Of a stretch of DNA of 31,578 bases, positions 24,909-31,578 are shown piece by piece. Each line of letters begins with the position of its first letter. Within the stretch, counting starts at the first letter, position 1. The notes beneath the pieces were generated by a model. The model ran no database searches. It was not told the DNA's origin and saw only the letters and a list, made by a program, of their open reading frames with translations. The stretch covers positions 1-31,578 of the forward strand of contig CAZOKO010000019.1 of NCBI GenBank assembly GCA_964580455.1, given 5' to 3'. This stretch comes from CAZOKO01 sp964580455. Lineage in GTDB: Bacteria; Desulfobacterota; WTBG01. The position numbers and the translations under genes are program-made.

Positions 24909-25301
24909 ATGTTTCCAGAAGATCTGAAGTACATCAAAACTCATAGCTGGGTAAAGGTTGAAGGAGAAAACGGAAGGATTGGTATCACTAACCACGCACA
25001 GGAACAATTAAGCGATATCGTCTTTGTGGAACTGCCTGAAGCAGGGAAAGAAGTTAGTAGCATGAACCCCTTTGGTTCCATCGAGTCAGTTAAAGCTACC
25101 CTTGATCTCATCACCCCCGTAAGTGGTGAAGTAATAGAAGTCAATGAAGCTTTAAATGATCAGCCTGAAAAGGTTAATCAGGACCCTTACGGGGAAGGCT
25201 GGATGATTGTGGTCAAATTGAAAGATCCAGGTGAACTCGATTCTCTAATGTCCGCTCCTGACTACAAGGCTTTAGCCGAAGCAGAGGCGGAAGAATCATA
25301 A
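24909..25301 (+). CDS. gcvH: Glycine cleavage H-like lipoyl carrier protein
   Basis: 130 aa, the normal H-protein length. THSWVKVEGENGRIGITNHA is the family opening, and the lipoyl attachment lysine is K62 in ESVKATLDLITPVSGEV. It carries an aminomethyl or other group on lipoyl in the glycine cleavage system. None of gcvT, gcvP or gcvL is in the window. In the known LipM-LipL relay, H protein is the first lipoylated acceptor, so here it may serve as a lipoyl donor or intermediate for the E2 and E3 lipoyl domains. The ribosome-binding site is strong (AAGGAGG). Confidence 0.93.
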   Translation: MFPEDLKYIKTHSWVKVEGENGRIGITNHAQEQLSDIVFVELPEAGKEVSSMNPFGSIESVKATLDLITPVSGEVIEVNEALNDQPEKVNQDPYGEGWMIVVKLKDPGELDSLMSAPDYKALAEAEAEES

Positions 25302-25308
25302 CAGCCAC

Positions 25309-25382
25309 ATAAACAGGATGCAAGATACATAATCCATGATACGTTGATTTTTTATCTTGTATCTTGCATCGTGTATCCTGAT
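25309..25382. repeat. Hairpin of CAAGATAC-type degenerate words
   Basis: GGATGCAAGATACATAATCC and the downstream ATCTTGTATCTTGCATCG plus TGTATCCT form an imperfect palindrome. It lies between gcvH and the first lipA and is of the same class as 3301 and 24715. Confidence 0.65.
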
Positions 25383-25393
25383 ATAAAGAGAAT

Positions 25394-26257
25394 ATGAAAA
25401 AGAAGGATGAACGGTGGGTTCATCATTGCTCCGGCAATCCCGCTATCTACTTCAAGACGGAAAACATTTTAGAAGAGTTGCGCCTCCATACTGTGTGTGA
25501 AAGTGCTCAATGTCCCAACCAGGGCAAATGTTTCACGGATGGGACGGCAACTTTTCTTCTTCTGGGGAATATCTGCACCCGTAACTGCAGATTTTGTGCA
25601 GTCGAGCACGGCTCCCCCACACCGGTAGATGAAGAGGAACCTTCCCGCATCTCCCAGGCAGTAAAAACCCTGAAACTTGAGCATGTTGTTCTCACTTCAG
25701 TGACAAGAGATGACCTCATCGATGGGGGTGCTTCTCAATTTGCTCAAACCATAAAGGCTGTTAGAAATGAGAATCCAAAAGTCACCGTAGAAGTCCTAAT
25801 CCCTGATTTTAAAGGTTCAGAAGAGGCTCTGAAATGTGTGATGGATGAAAAACCAGATGTGTTAAACCACAATCTTGAAACGGTCCCTCGATTATACCCA
25901 AAGGTCCGCCCCCAGGCAGATTATAAGCGTTCCCTTAAACTCTTAAAGCGAGCTAAAGATTATAAAGGATGCTCTTATACCAAATCAGGGCTCATGGTAG
26001 GTCTCGGAGAAAACCATGAAGAAATAATCGAAGTTTTGAAGGAACTCAAGAATGTTGACTGTGACTTTTTAACTATCGGTCAATATCTCAGACCATCGTT
26101 CAATCACTATCCCATCATTCGGCATGTGAACCAGGAAGAATTTGAATCCTACAAAGAGCTGGGTGAAAAGATGGGATTCAAAAACGTCTTTTCCAGCCGC
26201 CTGGTGAGAAGCTCCTTTATGGCCGGAGAATTCCTTAAAAAATCACTCTACCATTGA
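25394..26257 (+). CDS. lipA: Lipoyl synthase, copy 1
   Basis: 287 aa. The auxiliary 4Fe-4S cluster that donates sulfur is bound by C35, C40 and C46 (CESAQCPNQGKC), and the radical SAM cluster by C61, C65 and C68 (CTRNCRFC). The C-terminal RSS motif (272-274) supplies the Ser ligand of the auxiliary cluster. It inserts two sulfurs into the octanoyl chain on a lipoyl domain. It is an intact gene, clearly paralogous to the second copy at 27009. AAAGAGA is 3 nt before the ATG, so translation initiation is only moderately marked. The two copies are separated by lipB. Confidence 0.96.
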   Translation: MKKKDERWVHHCSGNPAIYFKTENILEELRLHTVCESAQCPNQGKCFTDGTATFLLLGNICTRNCRFCAVEHGSPTPVDEEEPSRISQAVKTLKLEHVVLTSVTRDDLIDGGASQFAQTIKAVRNENPKVTVEVLIPDFKGSEEALKCVMDEKPDVLNHNLETVPRLYPKVRPQADYKRSLKLLKRAKDYKGCSYTKSGLMVGLGENHEEIIEVLKELKNVDCDFLTIGQYLRPSFNHYPIIRHVNQEEFESYKELGEKMGFKNVFSSRLVRSSFMAGEFLKKSLYH

Positions 26258-26337
26258 GCACAGAGATCACATCTTTCTTCGTGGATCTTCGTGCCCTTCG
26301 TGGTTAATTTATTTTCGTGCCTTCCGTGATTCAAATT

Positions 26338-27018
26338 ATGGAAAAAGAAGCCTTGATTTTAAATCTTGATACCATATCCTATGAGGAAGCCTTTGATTTG
26401 CAAAAAAGGCTGGTAGAAATGCGCTCTCAGGATAATATTAATGACATCCTCATTTTGTTGGAACATCCTCCTGTTCTCACTGTTACCAGGAAGGCCACTT
26501 TAAAGAATGTCCTGGCCTCCCCGGATGAATTGAAAGAGAAGGGAATATCCCTTTGCAAAACTAACCGCGGGGGTGATATAACCTACCATGGACCCGGGCA
26601 GTTAGTAGGATATCCCATTATGGATCTTAAAGAACATGGCAAGGATCTTCACAAGTATATTCGCAATATTGAAGAGATGATCATTAAACTCTTAAGAGAC
26701 TATGATATTTCAGCCCATCGGGACAAAAACAATCCGGGCGTCTGGGTAGGGAAAGAAAAAATAGCAGCAATAGGAATTGCGGTCAAATCAAGCTGGACTA
26801 CAATGCACGGATTTTCACTAAATATCAATCCTGACCTTAGCCACTACTCTCTCATTGTCCCCTGCGGCATAACTGATAGAGGAGTAACTTCCCTTTCTAA
26901 ACTTCTGGGGAAATCTGTCAGCCAGAAAGAGGTGCGTGAGAGACTGATTCAGCACTTTCAAGAAGTATTCAACGTAATTACAAAAAATATTAGCATTGAA
27001 GAAATTATATGGCAGTAA
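26338..27018 (+). CDS. lipB: Octanoyltransferase LipB
   Basis: 226 aa from ATG 26338. An in-frame GTG at 26317 lies within a degenerate-word repeat (CTTCGTGGTTAATTT type), so the ATG is preferred, though its ribosome-binding site is poor. Motifs RGGDITYHGPGQLVGYP, GVWVGKEKIAAIGI and MHGFSLNIN are diagnostic, and the catalytic Lys (K141) and Cys (C176, VPCGITDRGVTSL) are intact. It moves octanoyl from acyl carrier protein to lipoyl domains, the same reaction as LipM. It overlaps the next lipA by 10 nt, so the two are translationally coupled. Confidence 0.94.
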   Translation: MEKEALILNLDTISYEEAFDLQKRLVEMRSQDNINDILILLEHPPVLTVTRKATLKNVLASPDELKEKGISLCKTNRGGDITYHGPGQLVGYPIMDLKEHGKDLHKYIRNIEEMIIKLLRDYDISAHRDKNNPGVWVGKEKIAAIGIAVKSSWTTMHGFSLNINPDLSHYSLIVPCGITDRGVTSLSKLLGKSVSQKEVRERLIQHFQEVFNVITKNISIEEIIWQ

Positions 27019-27881
27019 CTAAAAAACCTCCCTGGATAAAGGTAAAAGGACCCAGCGAGAAGTGCTTAAGCGATATGAAGGAAATGCTTGACAGCCTGAA
27101 CCTTCACACTGTCTGCGAAAGCGCCACTTGCCCCAATGTTGGAACGTGTTTCTCTAAAGGTACCGCCACCTTCATGATACTGGGAAATATCTGCACACGC
27201 AACTGCGGATTTTGCTCCGTAGAGCACGGTACTCCCCTTCCTGTGGATCCAGAAGAACCCTTACATATAGCCCAGGCATCGAAGATGCTCAATCTTAAAC
27301 ATGTTGTCATTACCTCGGTTACTCGTGATGATTTGCTAGATGGAGGAGCGAAACAATTTGCTGATACCATACAACAGGTAAATCACCATCTCCCAGATAA
27401 TTCTACCGATGTCCTCATCCCCGATCTGAAAGGATCAAAAAATAATCTTAAAATCGTAGTCGAAGCAAAACCGGATATCCTTGCGCATAATCTTGAAACC
27501 GTTCCCAGGCTCTACAAGACCGCTCGGCAACAAGCTAACTATCATATTTCCCTGAAAATATTGGAATGGACGAAAGAGATTGATTCCACAATTTATACCA
27601 AGTCCGGACTGATGCTGGGTTTGGGAGAAACCAGAGATGAAGTTTTAAAAACCATGGAGACGTTACGACGTGTCAAGTGCGATTTTTTGACCATTGGTCA
27701 ATACCTAAGACCAACGTCTGAAAACATAGAGGTTGTTGAATACATTCATCCGGACATCTTTAACCAGTATAAAGAAGATGGTGAAAAGATGGGATTTCGA
27801 TACGTTGCCTCAGCACCTTTCGTAAGGAGTTCCTTTCACGCTGAGGAAGCGCTCAAACATGTAAAGAAGGAATCTTCTTAA
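27009..27881 (+). CDS. lipA: Lipoyl synthase, copy 2
   Basis: 290 aa. The auxiliary-cluster Cys C36, C41, C47 (CESATCPNVGTC), radical SAM Cys C62, C66, C69 (CTRNCGFC) and C-terminal RSS (273-275) are all intact. It aligns along its length with the copy at 25394 but is clearly divergent, not a recent duplicate. Overlap with lipB suggests a LipB-LipA unit, while copy 1 may belong to the LipM-GcvH unit. The stop codon lies 10 bp before the end of the integron cassette array. Confidence 0.95.
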   Translation: MAVTKKPPWIKVKGPSEKCLSDMKEMLDSLNLHTVCESATCPNVGTCFSKGTATFMILGNICTRNCGFCSVEHGTPLPVDPEEPLHIAQASKMLNLKHVVITSVTRDDLLDGGAKQFADTIQQVNHHLPDNSTDVLIPDLKGSKNNLKIVVEAKPDILAHNLETVPRLYKTARQQANYHISLKILEWTKEIDSTIYTKSGLMLGLGETRDEVLKTMETLRRVKCDFLTIGQYLRPTSENIEVVEYIHPDIFNQYKEDGEKMGFRYVASAPFVRSSFHAEEALKHVKKESS

Positions 27882-27885
27882 GTTC

Positions 27886-28018
27886 ACAAAACGCAGAGCT
27901 GAGGGGCTGGGCAAAGATAACCGAAAAACTATGATAAAGGTAAAAACTATCGGTTAAATACTGCCTTTCAAAAAGCGGCACGGCTTTGCCCAGTCCCTCT
28001 CCAGCGCCTTGTTATTTG
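27886..28018 (-). repeat. attC-like recombination site of the small-protein cassette
   Basis: Read on the - strand: R'' CAAATAAC (28018-28011), then AAGGCGCTGG, a long stem (CTGGGCAAAG against CTTTGCCCAG with flanking GAGGGG/CCCTC pairing) and R' GTTTTGTG. An inner CCGATAG/CTATCGG-like hairpin occupies the loop. It is about 130 bp, a normal size for a long attC. R' departs from the GTTRRRY consensus, but R'' is complementary over 8 nt to the start of its cassette. Confidence 0.75.
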
Positions 28019-28063
28019 ATCTTCTTATGTAAAATATTTTGAATCGATTTAAGAGCAACACTG

Positions 28064-28324
28064 TTAATTTCCTACCATATACATGCGAAAGCCGAAAAGT
28101 ATTGCTATCAACCCTGCCACTATCGATAAACACCCTAATATTACATATATTTTATCAGAATTTTTTCCAGAATTTGACCTATTGTATTCATTTTCTCCAA
28201 TTCTATAAAAGTAACCCCAAATAGTATCTTTATCCTTTTCACTGTAAATCTTCAAAAGGACCAGACCAAGGAGTATTGAAAAGGTACCAAAAATAAATCT
28301 AAGATAAATATTTGTGATGACCAT
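28064..28324 (-). CDS. Small two-helix membrane protein in a gene cassette
   Basis: 86 aa. Two hydrophobic segments, FGTFSILLGLVLLKIYS near the N-terminus and IYVILGCLSIVAGLIAILFGF near the C-terminus, flank a polar loop with several Asn, Lys and Asp. I recognise no family. It is the only open reading frame of the 481-bp cassette and has the expected orientation, ending before the attC. There is no strong Shine-Dalgarno sequence. Cassette-encoded small membrane proteins of unknown function are common in chromosomal integrons. The function cannot be inferred. Confidence 0.6.
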   Translation of the reverse strand: MVITNIYLRFIFGTFSILLGLVLLKIYSEKDKDTIWGYFYRIGENEYNRSNSGKNSDKIYVILGCLSIVAGLIAILFGFRMYMVGN

Positions 28325-28365
28325 TTTGAAGATACACTTCTATTCAATTGCTATAAGTATACAAA

Positions 28366-28438
28366 CAAATAACGGCTGAGCTCACTGGTTTTTACGGAGC
28401 GCAGCGGAGTAAAAATCCAGTGCAGCGATTTGTTAGCC
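28366..28438 (-). repeat. attC-like recombination site of the restriction-modification cassette
   Basis: Read on the - strand: R'' GGCTAAC (28438-28432), spacer AAAT, L'' CGCTGCACTGG, an inner hairpin with TTTTTAC/GTAAAAA, L' CCAGTGAGCTCAGC and R' GTTATTTG (28373-28366). The L''/L' pairing CACTGG/CCAGTG with unpaired extra bases (AGCT) on one arm is the usual attC asymmetry. R'' has one departure from RYYYAAC. Length is about 72 bp. Confidence 0.8.
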
Positions 28439-28478
28439 AATAATACAGCATTTATATTGTAATATATGAATTATTTCC

Positions 28479-28507
28479 TTGACACACAATGAAATCCTTC
28501 GTATATT
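28479..28507 (+). promoter_or_regulatory. Near-consensus promoter of the methyltransferase gene
   Basis: TTGACA (28479-28484), 17-nt spacer, TATATT (28502-28507). Transcription would begin near 28514, leaving a 30-nt leader that contains AAGGAGG (28531-28537). It lies inside the cassette, next to the attC, and points away from it. Cassette genes normally have no promoter of their own. Confidence 0.8.
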
Positions 28508-28545
28508 GCTGGTGTTATGATTCATTACATAAGGAGGCTTTAAAG

Positions 28546-30381
28546 ATGGTAACAGCAAGAAATTTATCGCAAATATATAACAAAGCACACAACATAATGA
28601 GAAATGTTGACGGTCTTCAGCCACAAGAGGCTTTTGACGAACTACTAAAATACTTATTTTTCAAACAACATTATGAAGTATTAACAAATAATCACAACTC
28701 AATTTCTTACAAATTAGTGAAGAAACTGTTTTCAGATTACTTAGGGAAAACTAATTCATGGTCTTCTAAAATATGGAGAGAACAGAAGTTTTTTTTAAGC
28801 GATGAATGTTTATCCAATATTCATGATTTGCTTTTTCAGATTGATTTTTCAAAGATTAACTATGATGTAAGAGGTAATGCAATAAAGGAATTCCTAACAC
28901 CTGAAATAAGAAAGGGGCTGGGCATATTCCTAACACCTGATGAAGTAGTTTCAGCAATAGTAGACTTTATGCCATGCCATTCTAAGATCAAAGTCATGGA
29001 CCCTGCTTGTGGTTCAGGTACTTTTTTGATTGAATATCTTAAAAAGCTCAACTCTATAAAATCAATAGAAGTGTTTGGGATTGACAAGAGTCCCAGAATG
29101 TTACTATTGGCAGACTTAAACTTAGGGCATTTACCAAAGGTGAAGTTTTCAAAACAGTTGTCAGACTCACTAAAAGATACTGAAATTAACAACGGGTTTG
29201 ATGTAATCTTTACCAATCCTCCTTTTGGAGTTTCCATAGACGCTAGAAATTATGATTTTAAGAATTTTTTATGTTGCAAGGACAAAAATGGATATCCACT
29301 AAAAAAGCAAACAAGTGAAATTATATTTGTTGAGCGATGCCTACAACAGCTAAAGCCTGGTGGAACGTTGGGGATAGTAATCCCAAAAAGTATTGCCACG
29401 AATAATACATTACAACTGGCACGTACAGCTTTAAGTCACTATGGATATATTTATGCCATTATGAGTTTACCACCTGAAACATTTGCTTCAACAGGAACTC
29501 AAACTACGACTATTGTTCTTTTTATCAAGAAGTATAAGAATAATAAAGAAGTAAATGAATCAATAGATTTGGCACTTGCCACAATTGATAATGTGGGTTT
29601 TGATTCTACAGGACGAAGTCGAGAAGGGAGCGAACTTCCATTTTTTGCAGATTTCATGACAAATGCCATTAGTACTGGTAAGCCTTGCAAATATGTAGAA
29701 TTAATTCCCTATGCAAGAAAAATAGAAACTTTTACAAAACTATCCGATGTTTTTATTTCTAAATCAAAGAATAAGAATGACCTGATTTTGGGCGATATTT
29801 GTCATTTCATTGGTACTGGACGAACTCCTGCAAGAAAAGATTATTCGGAAAAAGGGAACTTTCTTATTAAGGTTGGCAATCTTTCTGGGTCAGGCATTAA
29901 TTGGGAGGCTAGAGACCGAAACTTTATTAGTGACATGGAATCCGAAAAAAGATGCAAGGCTAAAAAACCATTAATTTTAAAGCGTGGTGATATTCTTTTG
30001 ACTTCTTCAGCGCACAGCCCCGTGTATATTGCGAAGAAAAGTGATATCTTTACAGGTATCCCCAGTTTCATAAAAACTAATAGTGTGTCTTTTGTTGGTG
30101 AAGTTATGCTAATAAGAGTAGACCCAGTTAGGGTTGACCCTTACCTGCTTTTAGCATTTTTACGTTCAAATAAATCAATTAATAGTATTCAGAAAATGGT
30201 TCGTGGTCAAACCGCCCATCTTCACCCGAAGGACATATCTCAATTAGTAATACCGAAAGAGCTATTTGACAAAGGCAATAAATATGAAGAAGTTGCAATG
30301 CTACTAAGAAAACAGGCAAAAATGAGCGAAGAAATGAATCTTCTTATTGCTAAGCAATCCGATCTACTTAATTCTGCTTAG
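28546..30381 (+). CDS. N6-adenine DNA methyltransferase with fused target-recognition region
   Basis: 611 aa from ATG 28546. AAGGAGG is 8 nt upstream, and an in-frame ATG at 28489 would lie inside the promoter. Residues about 100-140 form the HsdM-like helical part. The SAM motif I is DPACGSGTF (152-160) and the catalytic motif IV is NPPF (224-227), typical of gamma-type N6-adenine methyltransferases. The C-terminal ~200 residues (from LILGDICHFIGTGRTP) resemble a type I HsdS target-recognition half, so specificity is built in. It protects the host from the MamI-like endonuclease encoded head-on from the other side, with only 29 bp between the two stops. Confidence 0.92.
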   Translation: MVTARNLSQIYNKAHNIMRNVDGLQPQEAFDELLKYLFFKQHYEVLTNNHNSISYKLVKKLFSDYLGKTNSWSSKIWREQKFFLSDECLSNIHDLLFQIDFSKINYDVRGNAIKEFLTPEIRKGLGIFLTPDEVVSAIVDFMPCHSKIKVMDPACGSGTFLIEYLKKLNSIKSIEVFGIDKSPRMLLLADLNLGHLPKVKFSKQLSDSLKDTEINNGFDVIFTNPPFGVSIDARNYDFKNFLCCKDKNGYPLKKQTSEIIFVERCLQQLKPGGTLGIVIPKSIATNNTLQLARTALSHYGYIYAIMSLPPETFASTGTQTTTIVLFIKKYKNNKEVNESIDLALATIDNVGFDSTGRSREGSELPFFADFMTNAISTGKPCKYVELIPYARKIETFTKLSDVFISKSKNKNDLILGDICHFIGTGRTPARKDYSEKGNFLIKVGNLSGSGINWEARDRNFISDMESEKRCKAKKPLILKRGDILLTSSAHSPVYIAKKSDIFTGIPSFIKTNSVSFVGEVMLIRVDPVRVDPYLLLAFLRSNKSINSIQKMVRGQTAHLHPKDISQLVIPKELFDKGNKYEEVAMLLRKQAKMSEEMNLLIAKQSDLLNSA

Positions 30382-30410
30382 TTGAAAGTTTGAGTTTTGG
30401 CTTCTTTCCC

Positions 30411-31421
30411 CTATCTTCTATTGTATACCGCCTTAGCTTCTGAAACTTTATCGGTATCTCTCAAATGCAGAAGTCCTCGGGCACTTTCGTCCAAAAATGG
30501 CAATGTTGTTAATAGCTTGTTCTTGTTGATAGATTTTTTACTAGCAATTTCTTTCAGGTCGTTAAAAGTTTTTCCCTTGCTAAGTAAAGAACTCAAAGAG
30601 TATTGATTTTTGTCCTCAGCTAATAAAGTTAATTCTTTAATGTTTAATAACGAAGTTGGCATTCTTTCTGGCGTCAAATTTGCACGGTCTTCTTCTGGAG
30701 TGACGAGTGATTTAATTATTATTTCTGGTGAATTATTTGCGTTTATTACAGTTGCTTCAAACACCTTTACAGGATTGCACAAATAAAATTGGTAGCTGTA
30801 AGGCCAAAAGTTTTTAGGAGCCGGCGTTTTATTGGGATTTCTTCGTATGTGCTCAAGAAATATTTTATGAAAATAATTATCCATTATCTCTGAAAAATAT
30901 TTGTGTCTTTCACAATTATTCCAAATTTCAAAAGCCTGAAAACGAATATCGTCAAAATTGGCGTCATCAAAATTTGGATAATCTGCTATTGTCAGGAATA
31001 CCCTATCAATTTCTTTGGTTAATAAATTCAACTCATTTTCAGATTTTACAGAAAACAACCATTTGCTGTCATCCATTCTTTTTAAGTTTACAGAGCCACA
31101 ATGAGGGCATTTGTCTTCTATTCTCAGAACCTTCTTTTTGCACTCATTGCAAGTGTCTAACTGATCTACTCGACTACAGGATTTCACCTCAGAACCATCT
31201 TCCAAGTCGTCACCTCGCGCGCCAGTTCTAGAGCCTTGAACACCTGTTACAAGAGAAGCAAGATGTTGCCCGGGATACCCAATTTTCATGTTCGGGGTTT
31301 GTTTCGTAATTTTAGACCAATCCAGTGCTTTAATTCTGGGTAAAAGCACAAGCTCTTCCAAAAGCTTTCTAATCAAATGTTCATTATTGCTTATTTTTAG
31401 ATACTCTTTTTTTGGCTTCAA
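30411..31421 (-). CDS. MamI-like type II restriction endonuclease
   Basis: 336 aa from TTG 31421. AAGGAA is 5-9 nt upstream, and the next Met is residue 45. GYPGQHLASLVTGVQGSRTG leads to a PD-(D/E)xK-like site, ARGDDLEDGSEVKSCSRVDQ, with D, E and K in the usual order. A zinc-ribbon follows (CNECKKK and CPHCGS). This arrangement matches my recollection of the MamI endonuclease family (MamI cuts GATNNNNATC), so the family is likely but the sequence cut is not assured. The gene starts only 20 nt inside the cassette boundary. There is no room for a promoter in the cassette, so expression needs an outside promoter. Confidence 0.8.
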   Translation of the reverse strand: MKPKKEYLKISNNEHLIRKLLEELVLLPRIKALDWSKITKQTPNMKIGYPGQHLASLVTGVQGSRTGARGDDLEDGSEVKSCSRVDQLDTCNECKKKVLRIEDKCPHCGSVNLKRMDDSKWLFSVKSENELNLLTKEIDRVFLTIADYPNFDDANFDDIRFQAFEIWNNCERHKYFSEIMDNYFHKIFLEHIRRNPNKTPAPKNFWPYSYQFYLCNPVKVFEATVINANNSPEIIIKSLVTPEEDRANLTPERMPTSLLNIKELTLLAEDKNQYSLSSLLSKGKTFNDLKEIASKKSINKNKLLTTLPFLDESARGLLHLRDTDKVSEAKAVYNRR

Positions 31422-31437
31422 AGTTTTTTCCTTATAT

Positions 31438-31444
31438 GGCTAAC
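31438..31444 (-). other. Integron core site at the proximal end of the cassette array
   Basis: On the - strand this reads GTTAGCC, followed by A. It matches the R'' complement of the cassette's own attC (GTTAGCCA) for 8 nt. It marks the insertion point of the restriction-modification cassette and is probably the attI core. Confidence 0.7.
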
Positions 31445-31578
31445 ATAATTATTGAACTGTTACCCTTATTTTGTTAAGACTCTACTGCTCAGAGGTTAGA
31501 TTTTCAACAGAAATACTCAAAAATGCAGCAGTTCCGCAACTTAACATATTTTACGCAACAGATTAAGCAAAAAGAGTA
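31445..31578 (-). promoter_or_regulatory. Putative attI region with candidate cassette promoter
   Basis: The 134 bp before the core site do not fold into an attC-like stem, which fits attI better. On the - strand TTGAAA (31507-31502) is separated by 17 nt from TAGAGT (31484-31479), a moderate promoter pointing into the cassettes. The far edge of the window cuts this region, so the integrase gene cannot be seen. Confidence 0.4.

Larger units (their letters stand above)
27892..31443 (-). mobile_element. Integron cassette array with two cassettes, read on the - strand
   Basis: Two attC-like folded sites and three core sites delimit two cassettes, of 3071 bp (28373-31443) and 481 bp (27892-28372). 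For each cassette, the first 8 nt from its core site (GTTAGCCA and GTTATTTG) are exactly the reverse complement of the R'' end of its own attC. This must hold if R' of the excised circle is made from the two ends of the cassette. The main ORFs of both cassettes on the - strand are followed by their attC, the usual order. No integrase gene is inside the window. The array abuts the 3' end of lipA. Confidence 0.8.

Noticed and set aside
28039..28224. 61-aa + strand ORF opposite the small membrane protein
   Set aside because: Low-complexity Phe/Leu/Asn composition, no ribosome-binding site, and it runs against the cassette orientation. It is a shadow of the - strand gene.
27886..28438. Two folded sites as plain transcription terminators or MITEs
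   Set aside because: Neither has a U-tract. The exact 8-nt relation between each cassette start and its own R'' is not expected for terminators or MITEs.
28489..28545. N-terminal extension of the methyltransferase from ATG 28489
   Set aside because: It would lie across the predicted -10 and transcription start, whereas ATG 28546 has AAGGAGG at ideal spacing.

Overview
The window is one continuous stretch of a bacterial chromosome. It most resembles a strictly anaerobic Desulfobacterota (Deltaproteobacteria-type) genome. That is an inference from gene content (group-4-type hydrogenase, molybdopterin oxidoreductase, acyl-CoA dehydrogenase, U32 protein), moderate A+T content, and intergenic spaces filled with degenerate short-word hairpins. 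No rRNA or tRNA was recognised to fix taxonomy. Every gene from 153 to 27881 is on the + strand. The last 3.7 kb has a different architecture.

Layout. 153-6777: a U32 protein, arginyl-tRNA synthetase, a SPOR-domain membrane protein, an exported GlcG/HbpS-type protein, a metallo-beta-lactamase-fold hydrolase, CutA and a small EF-Tu-domain-2-like protein. 6843-8162: an acyl-CoA dehydrogenase behind a good promoter and a perfect FadR/TetR-like palindrome. 8199-8585: a terminator and a hairpin-rich leader. 8586-13758: a five-gene operon resembling formate hydrogenlyase (FdhF-, HycB-, HycE-, HycF- and HycG-like) with no membrane subunits. Its 'formate dehydrogenase' subunit has lost the Sec/Cys, His and Arg of the formate site, and its hydrogenase large subunit ends exactly at the last metal-site His.

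14017-23537: a long catabolic-looking cluster of nitrilase-family amidohydrolase, an unrecognised 387-aa protein, an NTF2/SnoaL-fold protein, an unequal MaoC pair (one without the catalytic His), and a complete 2-oxoacid dehydrogenase complex (E1 alpha, E1 beta, E2, and an E3 with its own lipoyl domain). E2 and E3 are each preceded by the same ~105-bp repeat and share an almost identical lipoyl-domain DNA segment. The E3 Rossmann motif for NAD is altered. 23824-27881 holds lipoylation genes: a LipM-type octanoyltransferase, H protein, two lipoyl synthases and LipB between them. Together these form a self-contained complex plus its cofactor-loading set.

27892-31443: a small cassette array of an integron, read on the - strand and recognised from its DNA structure. 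Two attC-like folded sites and three core sites bound two cassettes. Each cassette's first 8 nt exactly match the reverse complement of the R'' end of its own attC, which is the signature of a site-specifically excised and inserted cassette. One cassette (481 bp) holds a small two-helix membrane protein. The other (3071 bp) holds a convergent restriction-modification pair: a MamI-like endonuclease without room for its own promoter, and a methyltransferase with a near-consensus promoter of its own. The attI site and integrase gene are predicted at and just beyond the right edge.

The two most interesting candidates are the restriction-modification cassette in the integron and the membrane-free, formate-site-less hydrogenase complex.
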